A DNA stretch of 64,000 nt from Paracoccaceae bacterium (GCA_023383015.1 JAHDXW010000008.1:1-64000), one strand, 5' to 3'; shown: positions 16,537 to 26,150, counted from the first letter of the stretch. The notes: a model not told the origin generated them from the sequence alone. Numbers and translations: made by a program.

Positions 16537-16971
16537 CTAGTTGTTGGAGCGGGTGGGCCGGAACGGCAGCGGCGCCACGGGGATGCCCTCCTCGACGAGG
16601 GCGCGCGCCTCGTCGAGCTTTGCCTCGCCCCAGATCGAGCGGGCAACGGTGCGACCCTCGTGCATGTCGCGCACCTCGGTCACGAAGTTCACGCCGACAT
16701 AGTCGGCGTTCTCCTCGACATGCCGGCGGATCGCGGCGAGCTTACGCTCGAAGTCGTCGCGCGGGGCGGCGAGAGGCCTGTCGTCGGCCGCGGCCGCCCC
16801 GGTCCGCGGGGCGTGCACCGTCGGTGTCATCAGCGCCTTGGCCACCTCGCTGCTGCCACAGGTGGCGCAGTTCAGCCGGCCGGCTGCCTCCAGCCGGTCG
16901 AAGGCCGCGGCCGACTGGAACCAGCTGTCGAACTCGTGCCCCTTGGTGCAGCGCAGCGCGTAGCGGATCAT
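16537..16971 (-). CDS. DUF1178 family protein
   Basis: 144 residues from the ATG at 16971, six bases after GGAG. MIRYALRCTKGHEFDSWF with two pairs of cysteines (RCTKGHEF and NCATCGSSEVAKA) makes a small zinc-ribbon-like N-terminal module. A helical part (FERKLAAIRRHVEENADYVGVNFVTEVRDMH) and the conserved IWGEA follow. The family is widespread in alpha- and betaproteobacteria without a demonstrated function. It is the first gene of a two-gene unit with the SDR. Confidence 0.88.
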   Translation of the reverse strand: MIRYALRCTKGHEFDSWFQSAAAFDRLEAAGRLNCATCGSSEVAKALMTPTVHAPRTGAAAADDRPLAAPRDDFERKLAAIRRHVEENADYVGVNFVTEVRDMHEGRTVARSIWGEAKLDEARALVEEGIPVAPLPFRPTRSNN

Positions 16972-17026
16972 GCCCGTCTCCACAGCCCCGACCCTTGAGC
17001 GCTAGCTAAGCACTGGCGCGGGAAGG

Positions 17027-17542
17027 TCAACCCGGTGCCGCGCCGCCGTCCGGCGCACCCGCCCCGCCGCCCGCGCCCGCACCGGGGGAGAACCCCGACA
17101 GGAGCGCGGCCAGTTCCGGCTCGGCCACCCGCCCGGCCGCCTCGCGAAGGCTCATCCAGCGCCGCACACGCTGGCGGCGCTCGGGGAAGTCGTCCATCAG
17201 CTTGCGCACCGCAAGCGGGAACACCGTCACCCGGCAGGGCAGGGTGCTGCCGTCGGGCAGGCGCTTGTCGTAGCCGTAGCTGCCCAGCGGGTCGGCGCCG
17301 ATGCGACCCATCACTCCGGCCTCCTCGTAGGCCTCGCGTGCGGCGGTGCCGGCCGCGCCGCGGCCGGCCATCGGCCAGCCCTTGGGAAGCACCCAGCGGC
17401 CGGTGTCGCGGCTGGTGACCATCAGCACCTCGGTCCGGTCCCGGACCGTACGGTAGCAGAGCGCGGCGACCTGTGTCCGCGCTGCCTGCGCCCGCCCCGC
17501 GCCGTCACCCGGAAGGGTGTCGCGACCGCCCAGTTCCCTCAT
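17027..17542 (-). CDS. Nudix hydrolase (DIPP-like)
   Basis: 171 residues if started at the ATG at 17542; a longer frame exists, but its extra 17 residues are uninformative. The Nudix box lies at GAAGTAAREAYEEAGV, with the REAxEEAG core that binds Mg2+, preceded by WVLPKGWPM. The KGW variant is typical of alphaproteobacterial relatives of diphosphoinositol polyphosphate/diadenosine polyphosphate hydrolases. It probably cleaves a nucleoside diphosphate-X compound. The C-terminal 20 residues are Gly/Ala low complexity. Confidence 0.82.
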   Translation of the reverse strand: MRELGGRDTLPGDGAGRAQAARTQVAALCYRTVRDRTEVLMVTSRDTGRWVLPKGWPMAGRGAAGTAAREAYEEAGVMGRIGADPLGSYGYDKRLPDGSTLPCRVTVFPLAVRKLMDDFPERRQRVRRWMSLREAAGRVAEPELAALLSGFSPGAGAGGGAGAPDGGAAPG

Positions 17543-17697
17543 GGCCTGCTCGCCCGGATTCTTGCCCGGGGCACGACGGCCCCGTTGCGGCAAAAGGTAT
17601 CACGTCCGCGGCTGCGGGGCCAGTTCCGCCGCGGCTTGATCGCGACGCGCGCAGCAATACGTGACGCCGGGTCCACGATCCTGCCCGGGTATGACCC

Positions 17698-18258
17698 ATG
17701 CGCGCCGTCGCCGCCTTCGCCGCCGCCACCTTCGCGCCGCTGCTTCTGGCCGCGGCGATCGTCGCCATCGCGCTCGCGCGGCCGGCCCCGGCGGCCGGGC
17801 GTTCGGAGTTCGACTCGATCGACGCCGGCACGCTGGCGATGGACGACCGGCGCGCCTGCCCGGCCCCGGTGGTCAACACCGCCTCGCTTTGCGCCTTCCC
17901 GCGGCAGCATGCCTCGCCGCAGGCGCTGCACGACCGCCACGCCGGCCGCGGGCTCGCGGTGCCGGCGGTGCCCTCCGGCGACGTCGCCCAGGGCATGGGC
18001 GGCAGCGCCGCGGTGCGCGGCTTCTGCACCGTCACCTGGGGTCTGGCCCTGCCCATGGCCGCCGTCACCCGCGTCCGCGGCCCCGGCGCGCATCCCTTCC
18101 TCCGCAGGTTCGCCGCGGCGCGCGGGGTCGGCCCGGCGTGGAACCTCGGCAAGGTACCGATCGGCCGCGACGGCGGGCTGGTGGCAGGAAGGGAGAGCCT
18201 CGCCCGCCCCAGCGTCAGCGCGATCACCGCTGCGACCGGGCCCCGGCTTGCCCGCTGA
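17698..18258 (+). CDS. Glutathione peroxidase-like exported protein, divergent
   Basis: 186 residues with an N-terminal signal or anchor (LLLAAAIVAIALARP). The rest lines up with glutathione peroxidases: FDSIDAGTLAMDD, then the peroxidatic site VVNTASLCAF (Cys65, where NTASxCGFT is usual), GLAVPAVPSGDVAQ, FCTVTWGLALPM, and WNLGKVPIGRDG for the Trp-Asn of the tetrad. The Cys, Gln, Trp and Asn positions are all recognisable although the flanks drifted. It probably reduces peroxides in the periplasm. The HDAC-like gene overlaps its 3' end by 11 bases. Confidence 0.72.
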   Translation: MRAVAAFAAATFAPLLLAAAIVAIALARPAPAAGRSEFDSIDAGTLAMDDRRACPAPVVNTASLCAFPRQHASPQALHDRHAGRGLAVPAVPSGDVAQGMGGSAAVRGFCTVTWGLALPMAAVTRVRGPGAHPFLRRFAAARGVGPAWNLGKVPIGRDGGLVAGRESLARPSVSAITAATGPRLAR

Positions 18259-19363
18259 TCCGGCCGCGCGCTTCGTTGGCGCCGAGATCTACCGCCGGTC
18301 GGGATATGGCGGCAGCCACCCGCTGCGGGTGCCGCGCGTCTCGACTGTGATCGACCTTGCCCGCGTGCTGGGCTGGTTCGGCCCCGGCGAGTACCTGACC
18401 GCGCCGTGCGCGCGGCCCGTCGCGCTCGCCCTCTTCCACGACCCCGCCTATCTCGCCGCGCTCACCGCTGCCGAGGCCGACCAGCAGGTCAGCCCCGAGG
18501 TGACGCGCCGCCACGGGCTCGGCACGCTCGCCAACCCGGTCTTCCGCGGGATGTTCCGCCGCCCGGCCACCTCGGCGGGGGGCGCCATGCTGGCCGCCGG
18601 GCTGGTGGAGGAGGGGGGCGTCATCCATGTGCCCGGCGGCGGCACCCACCACGGCCTGCGCGACCGTGCCAACGGGTTCTGCTACCTCAACGACCCGGTG
18701 CTGTGCCTGATGGTGCTGCGCCGCCGCGGGCTTTCGCCGCTCGCCTATGTCGACCTCGACGCCCACCACCCCGACGGTGTCGAGGCCGCGCTCGGCCAAG
18801 ACCCCGAGCTGCTGATGATCTCGGTGCACGAGGAGGCGCGCTGGCCGTTCACCGGCCGGCTCGAGGACCGCGGTGCCGGCAGCGTCTACAACCTGCCGGT
18901 GCCGCGGGGGTTGAACGACAGCGGCATGCGCGCGATCCTGCACGGGCTGATCCTGCCCCGTCTGGCCGCCCATGCGCCGCGCGCGGTGGTGGTGCAGTGC
19001 GGGGCCGACGCGGTCGAGGAGGACCCCCTGTCGCGGCTGTCGCTGTCCAACAACGCGCTGTGGGAGGCGGTGGCGGCGATCCGCCGGCTCGCGCCCCGGA
19101 TGATCGTGCTTGGCGGCGGGGGCTACAACCCCTGGACGGTGGCGCGCGCCTGGACCGGCCTCTGGGGCCTGCTGTCGGGGCGGGCGCTTCCCGACCGCCT
19201 TCCGGAGGCGGCGCAGGCGATCCTGCGGGCCCTGCCGCCGGGGGTGGGCGCGAGCCGCGGCCCCCCGCCCGAGCGGCTTGTCGCGACGCTTGCCGACCCG
19301 CCGCGCGAGGGGCCGGTCGGGGCCGAGCTGTGCGACCGGCTGGCGCGGCTCGCACGGCGATGA
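18248..19363 (+). CDS. Histone deacetylase-like amidohydrolase
   Basis: 371 residues if started at TTG 18248. No ATG or GTG is available nearby, and homology begins at once (FVGAEIYRRSGYGGSHPLRV), so this rare start is the best choice; it overlaps the previous stop by 11 bases. Arginase/HDAC fold: HDPAYLAAL, GGGTHHGL (paired active-site His), YVDLDAHHPDG (Asp-x-His zinc ligands), QCGADAVEEDPLS (third ligand) and LGGGGYNPWTVARAW. It likely removes acetyl groups from acetyl-lysine, a polyamine or another small amide (AcuC-like). thpR overlaps its stop by ATGA. Confidence 0.85.
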   Translation: MPADPAARFVGAEIYRRSGYGGSHPLRVPRVSTVIDLARVLGWFGPGEYLTAPCARPVALALFHDPAYLAALTAAEADQQVSPEVTRRHGLGTLANPVFRGMFRRPATSAGGAMLAAGLVEEGGVIHVPGGGTHHGLRDRANGFCYLNDPVLCLMVLRRRGLSPLAYVDLDAHHPDGVEAALGQDPELLMISVHEEARWPFTGRLEDRGAGSVYNLPVPRGLNDSGMRAILHGLILPRLAAHAPRAVVVQCGADAVEEDPLSRLSLSNNALWEAVAAIRRLAPRMIVLGGGGYNPWTVARAWTGLWGLLSGRALPDRLPEAAQAILRALPPGVGASRGPPPERLVATLADPPREGPVGAELCDRLARLARR

Positions 19364-19899
19364 TCCGCGCCTTCGTCGCCCTCGACCTTCCCGAGCCGGT
19401 GCGCCAGCGGCTGGTCCTTCTGCAGCACCTGCTGCCGCTGCCGCGCCGGGTGCCGCCCGAGAACCTGCACCTCACGCTCGCCTTCCTCGGCGAGATCACC
19501 GAGCCTGTGGCCGAAGAGGTGCACCATGCGCTCGCCGCCCTGCGCGCCCCGGCCTTCGCGCTGACCCTCCGCGGCGTCGGCATCTTCGGCGGCGGCAGGG
19601 CGCGGTCGGTGCACGCCGGGGTGGCGGCGGAGCCCGCGCTTGCCCACCTTGCCCGCAAGGTCGAGACGGCGGCGCGGCGGGCCGGCGCGGCGCCCGAGGC
19701 GCGCCGCTTCGTGCCCCATGTCACCCTGGCGCGGCTGAAGCCCGGCGACGCCGATCCGCAGCGCCTCGAGGCGGCGGTGGCGGCCGAGCAGGGCTTCGCG
19801 GCCGGGCCCTTCGCGGTCACCGCCTTCGCGCTCTGCCGCTCGTTCCTGGGCGAAAGCCAGGCCCACTACCGGGAACTGGCCCGCTACCCGCTGGCATGA
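19360..19899 (+). CDS. thpR: RNA 2',3'-cyclic phosphodiesterase (2H family)
   Basis: 179 residues; ATG 19360 overlaps the stop of the HDAC-like gene (ATGA). Two HxTx motifs define the 2H active site: HLTLAFLG near residue 40 and HVTLARLK near residue 127. MIRAFVALDLPE is the usual start. It is the bacterial LigT/ThpR enzyme, which opens 2',3'-cyclic phosphate ends (and can ligate tRNA halves in vitro). The last 16 bases overlap the convergent MmcQ/YjbR gene. Confidence 0.92.
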   Translation: MIRAFVALDLPEPVRQRLVLLQHLLPLPRRVPPENLHLTLAFLGEITEPVAEEVHHALAALRAPAFALTLRGVGIFGGGRARSVHAGVAAEPALAHLARKVETAARRAGAAPEARRFVPHVTLARLKPGDADPQRLEAAVAAEQGFAAGPFAVTAFALCRSFLGESQAHYRELARYPLA

Positions 19900-20279
19900 C
19901 CTGCCGGCCCGACGGTCGCGTCCGGGCCCGCGGTGGCGGGCGCTGGGGGCAGGGCGGCCTGCACCCGCTTCGGCAGCCCGGCGCGGATCGTCCGGTAGGC
20001 GACGCCCAGGCGGTGGGCCAGCTCGTCGGCGGGCGTGCCCCAGGGCAGGAACACCCATGAGCGGTGGAAGTAGGGCGCCCGCTGCCCCGTGCCCGCGGCG
20101 ATCAGAAGCTCGGCGGTGTCGACATCGGGGCACTTGACCGCGACGCCCTGCAGGGTGGCGCCGACGCAGGCGAACATCCGCCCGCCCACCTTCCAGGCGT
20201 CATGGCCGCCGCCCCAGGGGTCCGACCGTTCGGCCCCGGGCAGCGCGGCGCAGACGGCGGTGACGATGTCGCGGCCCAT
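19884..20279 (-). CDS. MmcQ/YjbR family protein
   Basis: 131 residues from the ATG at 20279. [29 protein letters not shown] and VAVKCPDVD match the MmcQ/YjbR fold (a CyaY-like DNA-binding-type alpha/beta domain), followed by [25 protein letters not shown]. Function is not established for most members. The last 20 residues are low complexity. The start is weakly supported, since no strong ribosome-binding site is seen. Its 3' end overlaps thpR. Confidence 0.82.
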   Translation of the reverse strand: MGRDIVTAVCAALPGAERSDPWGGGHDAWKVGGRMFACVGATLQGVAVKCPDVDTAELLIAAGTGQRAPYFHRSWVFLPWGTPADELAHRLGVAYRTIRAGLPKRVQAALPPAPATAGPDATVGPAGHASG

Positions 20280-20355
20280 CGCGGTGCAGCATGCCACGGC
20301 GGCGGGGCGCGCGAAACCCTTGGCAGCGCCGCGGCGATCGGCTATCTGCGCGGCC

Positions 20356-20397
20356 ATGACGACGCGTCGCACCATTCTCATCTGCATCCGCCGCTGA
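20356..20397 (+). CDS. Possible leader peptide upstream of cysS-cimA
   Basis: 13 codons, [13 protein letters not shown], ending in TGA at 20395-20397, 89 bases before cysS. It is unusually rich in Thr (3) and Ile (3), with one Leu and one Cys, and Arg pairs at both ends. A 13-base arm of a long-range stem begins immediately after the stop. The composition fits an attenuator leader sensing Ile (cimA makes an isoleucine precursor) or Cys (cysS). The ribosome-binding site is poor, so this is an inference from position and composition only. Confidence 0.4.
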   Translation: MTTRRTILICIRR

Positions 20398-20455
20398 CCG
20401 GACCGGCGGGCGCGCGTCTTTTCCCAGGGAGAAGCCCACGACCCCGCCGGACCGG
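20398..20455 (+). promoter_or_regulatory. Possible attenuator stem before cysS
   Basis: CCGGACCGGCGGG (20398-20410) pairs with CCCGCCGGACCGG (20443-20455) at 12 of 13 positions around a 32-base loop. The first arm starts directly behind the leader stop codon. There is no T-run, so if it is regulatory it would act on translation or Rho access rather than as an intrinsic terminator. Confidence 0.35.
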
Positions 20456-20486
20456 CGACGGCGCGCCGCTGTCCCGGGGGGGACCC

Positions 20487-21886
<1,400 letters not shown>

Positions 21887-21890
<4 letters not shown>

Positions 21891-21982
21891 GCCGGGCCCC
21901 GACCGCCTCTGCCGCCCCGGTGGCCGCGCCCGCCGCCGCCGGCCGCGGCCGCCCCGCCGCAGGCACGGAGCCCTGCCGATGA
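21887..21982 (+). CDS. 31-codon ORF bridging cysS and cimA
   Basis: A tiny frame whose ATG overlaps the cysS stop (ATGA, 21887-21890) and whose TGA overlaps the cimA start (ATGA, 21979-21982). The product is Ala/Pro-rich (begins [19 protein letters not shown], ends GTEPCR) without a domain. It exactly fills the gap in an operon whose other two junctions are also ATGA. It is therefore likely translated, at least to hand ribosomes on to cimA; a peptide function is not implied. Confidence 0.45.
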
Positions 21983-23619
21983 CCCGCCGCGAGCGCCTCT
22001 TCCTCTACGACACCACGCTGCGCGACGGCCAGCAGACGCAGGGCGTGCAGTTCTCGGTCGCCGACAAGCAGTTGATCGCGGCCATGCTCGATGCGCTGGG
22101 GGTGGACTACATCGAGGGCGGCTGGCCCGGTGCCAATCCGACCGACAGCGACTTCTTCGCCCGCGCCCCGGCGACGCGGTCGACCCTGGCGGCCTTCGGC
22201 ATGACCCGCCGCGCCGGCCGGTCGGCAGCGAACGACGACGTCCTTGCCGCCGTCGTCAACGCCGGCACGCCGGCCGTCTGCCTGGTCGGCAAGGCCCATG
22301 TCTACCACGTCCGCACCGCCCTCGGCGTCAGCCTCGAGGAGAACCTCGCCGCGATCCGCGACTCGGTGGCGCGGGTGGTCGCGCTCGGCCGCGAGGCGAT
22401 CTTCGATGCCGAGCACTTCTTCGACGGCTGGCAGGCCGACCCGGCCTATGCGCTCGCCTGCCTGCAGGCGGCGCGCGATGCCGGCGCGCGCTGGGTGGTC
22501 CTGTGCGACACCAACGGCGGCACACTGCCCGACGCGATCGGCCGCGCGACGGCGGCGGTCATCGCCGCCGGCAACCCCGGCGACCGCCTTGGCATCCACT
22601 GCCACGACGACGCCGGCACCGCCGTCGCCGGAAGCCTGGCGGCCGTCGATGCCGGGGCCAGGCAGGTGCAGGGCACGCTGAACGGGCTTGGCGAGCGCTG
22701 CGGCAACGCCAACCTGACGACGCTGATCCCGACGCTGCTGCTCAAGGAGCCCTGGGCCTCCCGCTTCGAGACCGGCGTCGCGCCCGCCGCGCTCGCGACG
22801 CTCACGCGCGTCTCGCGCCGGCTCGACGACATCCTCAACCGCGTGCCGCTGCGCTCGGCACCCTATGTCGGCGCCTCGGCCTTCGCCCACAAGGCGGGGC
22901 TGCACGCCTCCGCGATCCTGAAGGACCCGGCCACCTACGAGCATGTCGACCCCGCCGCCGTCGGCAACGCCCGCGTCATCCCGATGTCGAACCAGGCCGG
23001 CCAGTCGAACCTGCGTGCGCGCCTCGCGGAGGCCGGCATCGCGGTGGCCGCCGGCGACCCCGCGCTCGCCCGCATCCTCGAGAAGGTGAAGGCGCGCGAG
23101 GAGGAGGGCTATGCCTACGACACCGCCCAGGCCTCGTTCGAGCTGGTCGCCCGCGGGGAACTTGGCCTTCTTCCCGACTACTTCGAGGTCAAGCGCTACC
23201 GGGTGACGGTCGAGCGGCGCAAGAACAGGCACAACCGCATGGTCAGCCTCTCCGAGGCGGTGGTGGTGGTCAAGATCGGGGCGCAGAAGGTGCTGTCGGT
23301 CTCCGAGAGCATGGACGCCGAGGGCCGCGACCGCGGCCCGGTGAACGCGCTCGCCAAGGCGCTGGCCAAGGATCTCGGGCCCTACCAGGCCTGCATCGAC
23401 GACCTGCGGCTCGTGGACTTCAAGGTGCGGATCACGCAAGGGGGCACCGAGGCCGTCACCCGCGTCATCATCGACAGCGAGGACGGCAGCGGACGGCGCT
23501 GGTCGACGGTGGGCGTCAGCCCCAACATCGTCGACGCCTCCTTCGAGGCGCTGCTCGACGCCATCGTCTGGAAGCTCGTCCGGGATGGGGTGGAGCCGGT
23601 GGCGATGGCGGCGGAATGA
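21979..23619 (+). CDS. cimA: (R)-citramalate synthase
   Basis: 546 residues, the length of the CimA/LeuA-like family. Condenses acetyl-CoA with pyruvate to citramalate, the threonine-independent entry to isoleucine. The N-terminal HMGL-like barrel shows LYDTTLRDGQQTQGVQFS, YIEGGWPGANPTD, VVLCDTNGG and GIHCHDDAGTAVA; the metal-binding HxH is in the communicator region (FAHKAGLHASAI). The C-terminal LeuA regulatory domain (about 400-520) has VSLSEAVVVVKIG and DLRLVDFKVRI, where isoleucine feedback would act. Both ends overlap neighbours by ATGA. Confidence 0.93.
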   Translation: MTRRERLFLYDTTLRDGQQTQGVQFSVADKQLIAAMLDALGVDYIEGGWPGANPTDSDFFARAPATRSTLAAFGMTRRAGRSAANDDVLAAVVNAGTPAVCLVGKAHVYHVRTALGVSLEENLAAIRDSVARVVALGREAIFDAEHFFDGWQADPAYALACLQAARDAGARWVVLCDTNGGTLPDAIGRATAAVIAAGNPGDRLGIHCHDDAGTAVAGSLAAVDAGARQVQGTLNGLGERCGNANLTTLIPTLLLKEPWASRFETGVAPAALATLTRVSRRLDDILNRVPLRSAPYVGASAFAHKAGLHASAILKDPATYEHVDPAAVGNARVIPMSNQAGQSNLRARLAEAGIAVAAGDPALARILEKVKAREEEGYAYDTAQASFELVARGELGLLPDYFEVKRYRVTVERRKNRHNRMVSLSEAVVVVKIGAQKVLSVSESMDAEGRDRGPVNALAKALAKDLGPYQACIDDLRLVDFKVRITQGGTEAVTRVIIDSEDGSGRRWSTVGVSPNIVDASFEALLDAIVWKLVRDGVEPVAMAAE

Positions 23620-24296
23620 CCGTCTTCGAACTCTTCGAGGGGCTGGAGCGGGCCGGCCCGGGGGACCGTGCGAGCCTCGATCGCGCGCTCGCCGGGATCG
23701 CGCCCGACGCCGCGGTGCTTGATGCCGGATGCGGGCGGGGGGCCGACCTGCCCGGCCTTCTGGCCCATGTGCCCGGGGGCAGGGTGGTCGCGGTGGACCT
23801 CTCGCCGGAGTTCATCGCCCATGTCCGCGCCGCCTTCCCGGCCGTGCGGGCCGAGGTCGCCTGCATGACCGATCCGCCGGGCGGCCCCTTCGACCTGGTC
23901 TGGTCGGCCGGCGCGGCCTACGCCCCCGGCATCGAGGCGGCGCTGGCGGCCTGGCGGCGGCTTCTGAAGCCCGGGGGGCGGGTGGCATTCTCCGACCTCG
24001 TGCTGCGGGTGGCCGCGCCGGCGCCGGCGGTGCGCGCCTGGCTGGCGGCCGAGGGCATCGCCCTGCAGGATGCGGCGGCGCTCGAGGCCCGCGTGGCGGC
24101 GTCAGGATACGCCGTCCGCGATGCCTTCTGGCTGCCGCAGTCGGCCTGGGCGGACTATTACGGGCCGCTCGCCCGACGCCTCGAAGGGCTGCCCGACAGC
24201 GATCTCGTCCGCGGCTTCCGCGACGAGATCGCGGTCTGGCATGCCCATGGCGACGACTTCGGCTATCGCCTCGTCGTTGCCGAACCCGCGCCATGA
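23616..24296 (+). CDS. SAM-dependent methyltransferase
   Basis: 226 residues; the start overlaps the cimA stop by ATGA. Class I methyltransferase: motif I VLDAGCGRGADLPGLL, motif II acidic residue in VVAVDLSPEF, then FDLVWSAGAAYAPG and LKPGGRVAFSDLVLR (motif III). The C-terminal part (WLPQSAWADYYGPLARRLEGL) resembles small-molecule methyltransferases of the UbiE/COQ5-like superfamily. The substrate is unknown. The next gene overlaps its stop by ATGA. Confidence 0.88.
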   Translation: MTVFELFEGLERAGPGDRASLDRALAGIAPDAAVLDAGCGRGADLPGLLAHVPGGRVVAVDLSPEFIAHVRAAFPAVRAEVACMTDPPGGPFDLVWSAGAAYAPGIEAALAAWRRLLKPGGRVAFSDLVLRVAAPAPAVRAWLAAEGIALQDAAALEARVAASGYAVRDAFWLPQSAWADYYGPLARRLEGLPDSDLVRGFRDEIAVWHAHGDDFGYRLVVAEPAP

Positions 24297-25069
24297 CCGC
24301 CGCGGCCTGCGCCGGCAGGGTGGCCGAGGGCGACCCGCTGCGCTTCCGCGCCGGCCTCGCTGCGCCCCCGCAGATGCGCGACCGGCTCTGGCCGCTCTAT
24401 GCCTACAACCTCGAGCTTGCCCGCGCCGCCTGGGGCACGGCCGAGCCGGCCCTGGCCGAGATCCGCCTGCAGTGGTGGCGCGAGGCGGTGGCCGACGCGG
24501 CCGGTGGCGGGCCTGACCGCGCCCATGAGGTGGCCGGGCCGCTTGCGGCGGTGATCCGCGCCGCCGGCCTGCCGGCCGCGGCCCTCGACGCCATGGCCGC
24601 CGCCCGCCGGCGCGAGGCATGGCGCGAGCCCTTCGCCGATGCCGCCGCGCTCGCGGCGCATCTGGAGGCGACCTCCGCCGGGCTGATGTGGTGTGCCGCG
24701 CGCGCCCTCGGCGCCCCGGACGCGGCCGAGCCGGCGGTGCGCGACCTCGGCTGGGGCGCGGGCCTCGCCGCCTGGCTTGTCGCAGTGCCGGCGCTTGCCG
24801 CCCGCGGTCTCGACCCGCTGCCCGACGACCGGCCCGCGGCGGTGACGGCGATTGCCCGCGAGGGGCTCGCCCGCCTCGCCCGGGCGCGCGCGGCCCGCGC
24901 CGCGGTGCCGGCGCGGGCGGCGGCGGCGCTGCTGGCGGCGGCCCCGGCCGGGGGCATCCTTGCCCGCGCCGTCGGCGACCCCGGCCGCGTCGCCGCAGGC
25001 CGCCTGGCGCCGTCGGAGTTCGCCCTGCGCGGCATCCTGCTCCTGCGGGCGGCGACCGGCCGGTGGTGA
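24293..25069 (+). CDS. Squalene/phytoene synthase family protein, divergent
   Basis: 258 residues. Trans-isoprenyl diphosphate synthase (HH1) fold: FRAGLAAPPQMRDRLWPLYAYNLELARA and IRLQWWREAV at the first helix bundle, but the classical aspartate-rich DxxxD Mg2+ motifs are not evident. It therefore resembles NDUFAF6-like members, which are not true phytoene synthases and in mitochondria help complex I assembly. Last gene of the ATGA-coupled operon begun by cysS. A catalytic role is doubtful. Confidence 0.75.
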   Translation: MTAAACAGRVAEGDPLRFRAGLAAPPQMRDRLWPLYAYNLELARAAWGTAEPALAEIRLQWWREAVADAAGGGPDRAHEVAGPLAAVIRAAGLPAAALDAMAAARRREAWREPFADAAALAAHLEATSAGLMWCAARALGAPDAAEPAVRDLGWGAGLAAWLVAVPALAARGLDPLPDDRPAAVTAIAREGLARLARARAARAAVPARAAAALLAAAPAGGILARAVGDPGRVAAGRLAPSEFALRGILLLRAATGRW

Positions 25070-25140
25070 GGCCGCCGCCGGCTGCGGGGCGGAACGGGCG
25101 GCGGCGGATGCTGCGGGCCGGGCCGGCGGTGGTGGGGGTC

Positions 25141-25215
25141 TGGCTGGGGCGCTAGGATTCGAACCTAGGTATGGCGGAACCAAAATCCGCTGCCTTACCG
25201 CTTGGCTACGCCCCA
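25141..25215 (-). tRNA. trnQ: tRNA-Gln (anticodon TTG)
   Basis: 75 bases on the minus strand including an encoded CCA end (25141-25143). The acceptor stem TGGGGCG/CGCCCCA is perfect. The anticodon stem-loop GCGGATTTTGGTTCCGC presents TTG in the loop TTTTGGT. The T-arm contains GTTCGAATC between paired CCTAG/CTAGG. It sits alone between the cysS operon and kdsA. Confidence 0.96.
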
Positions 25216-25252
25216 ACCGTGCGGGGTGACATACGCCCCCGCCGCGCCGCGA

Positions 25253-26110
25253 TCAACCCCCCTCGGGGTGGCTGCGCACCGGTCCGAGCGGCCTTGCCTT
25301 GGCCAGCCGGTCGAAGGCCATCAGCGTCTCGACCAGCCCCGGCATCGCCGCCAGGGGAACCATGTTCGGCCCGTCCGAGGGGGCGCGGTCGGGGTCGGGG
25401 TGGGTCTCGACGAACACCCCGGCGATGCCGAGCGCCACCGCCGCGCGCGCCAGCACCGGGGCAAACTCGCGACGGCCGCCGGATGCCGCACCGCGCCCGC
25501 CGGGCTCCTGCACGGCGTGGGTGGCGTCCATGATCACCGGCCAGCCGGTGCGCATCATGATCGGCAGCGCGCGCATGTCGACGACGAGGGTGTTGTAGCC
25601 GAAGCTGGTGCCGCGCTCGGTCAGGAGGATGCGCCGGTTGCCGGTCGCCTCGACCTTGGCGGCGACATGGGCGATGTCCCAGGGGGCGAGGAACTGGCCC
25701 TTCTTGACGTTCACCGCCCGCCCGGTCCGCCCGGCGGCGACCAGGAGGTCGGTCTGGCGGCAGAGGAAGGCGGGGATCTGCAGCACGTCGGCCACCTCGG
25801 CCGCGGCGGCACAGTGGCCGGGCTCGTGCACGTCGGTCAGCACCGGCACGCCCGTCTGCCGGCGGACCTCGGCCAGCGCCGCCAGCCCGGCCTCGAGGCC
25901 GGGGCCGCGCGCTCCCGCGGCCGAGGTGCGGTTGGCCTTGTCGTAGCTCGCCTTGAAGATGTAGCCCGCACCCGCCGCCCGGCAGGCCTCTGCCATCCGC
26001 CCGGCGATCTCCACCCCCTGGCCTGCGCTCTCGATCTGGCAGGGGCCGGCGATCAGCGTCAGCGGCAGGTCGTTGCCGACGGCCACGCCGCCGATCGCGA
26101 ACTCGTGCAT
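25253..26110 (-). CDS. kdsA: 3-deoxy-8-phosphooctulonate (KDO-8-P) synthase
   Basis: 285 residues. Condenses PEP with arabinose-5-phosphate for KDO of lipopolysaccharide and of the phosphatidyl-KDO anchor of group 2 capsules. Seen: LIAGPCQIES, YIFKASYDKANRTS, PVLTDVHEP, NVKKGQFLAPWD, LTERGTSFGYN, DATHAVQ and FVETHPDPDRAPSDGPNM. It carries Cys in GPCQIE as in metal-dependent members. It follows kpsE on the same strand after 40 bases containing an 8-bp GC hairpin (26131-26149). That context suggests a second, capsule-linked role. Confidence 0.95.
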   Translation of the reverse strand: MHEFAIGGVAVGNDLPLTLIAGPCQIESAGQGVEIAGRMAEACRAAGAGYIFKASYDKANRTSAAGARGPGLEAGLAALAEVRRQTGVPVLTDVHEPGHCAAAAEVADVLQIPAFLCRQTDLLVAAGRTGRAVNVKKGQFLAPWDIAHVAAKVEATGNRRILLTERGTSFGYNTLVVDMRALPIMMRTGWPVIMDATHAVQEPGGRGAASGGRREFAPVLARAAVALGIAGVFVETHPDPDRAPSDGPNMVPLAAMPGLVETLMAFDRLAKARPLGPVRSHPEGG

Positions 26111-26150
26111 GGGCGGCCTCCCGGGCGGCCGCGCCCGGGGCCCGGGCGCC

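Noticed and set aside
15864-16646. Longer version of the short-chain dehydrogenase from an upstream ATG
   Set aside because: The extra 40 residues are Arg/Ser-rich, lie inside the DUF1178 gene, and precede the canonical Rossmann start.
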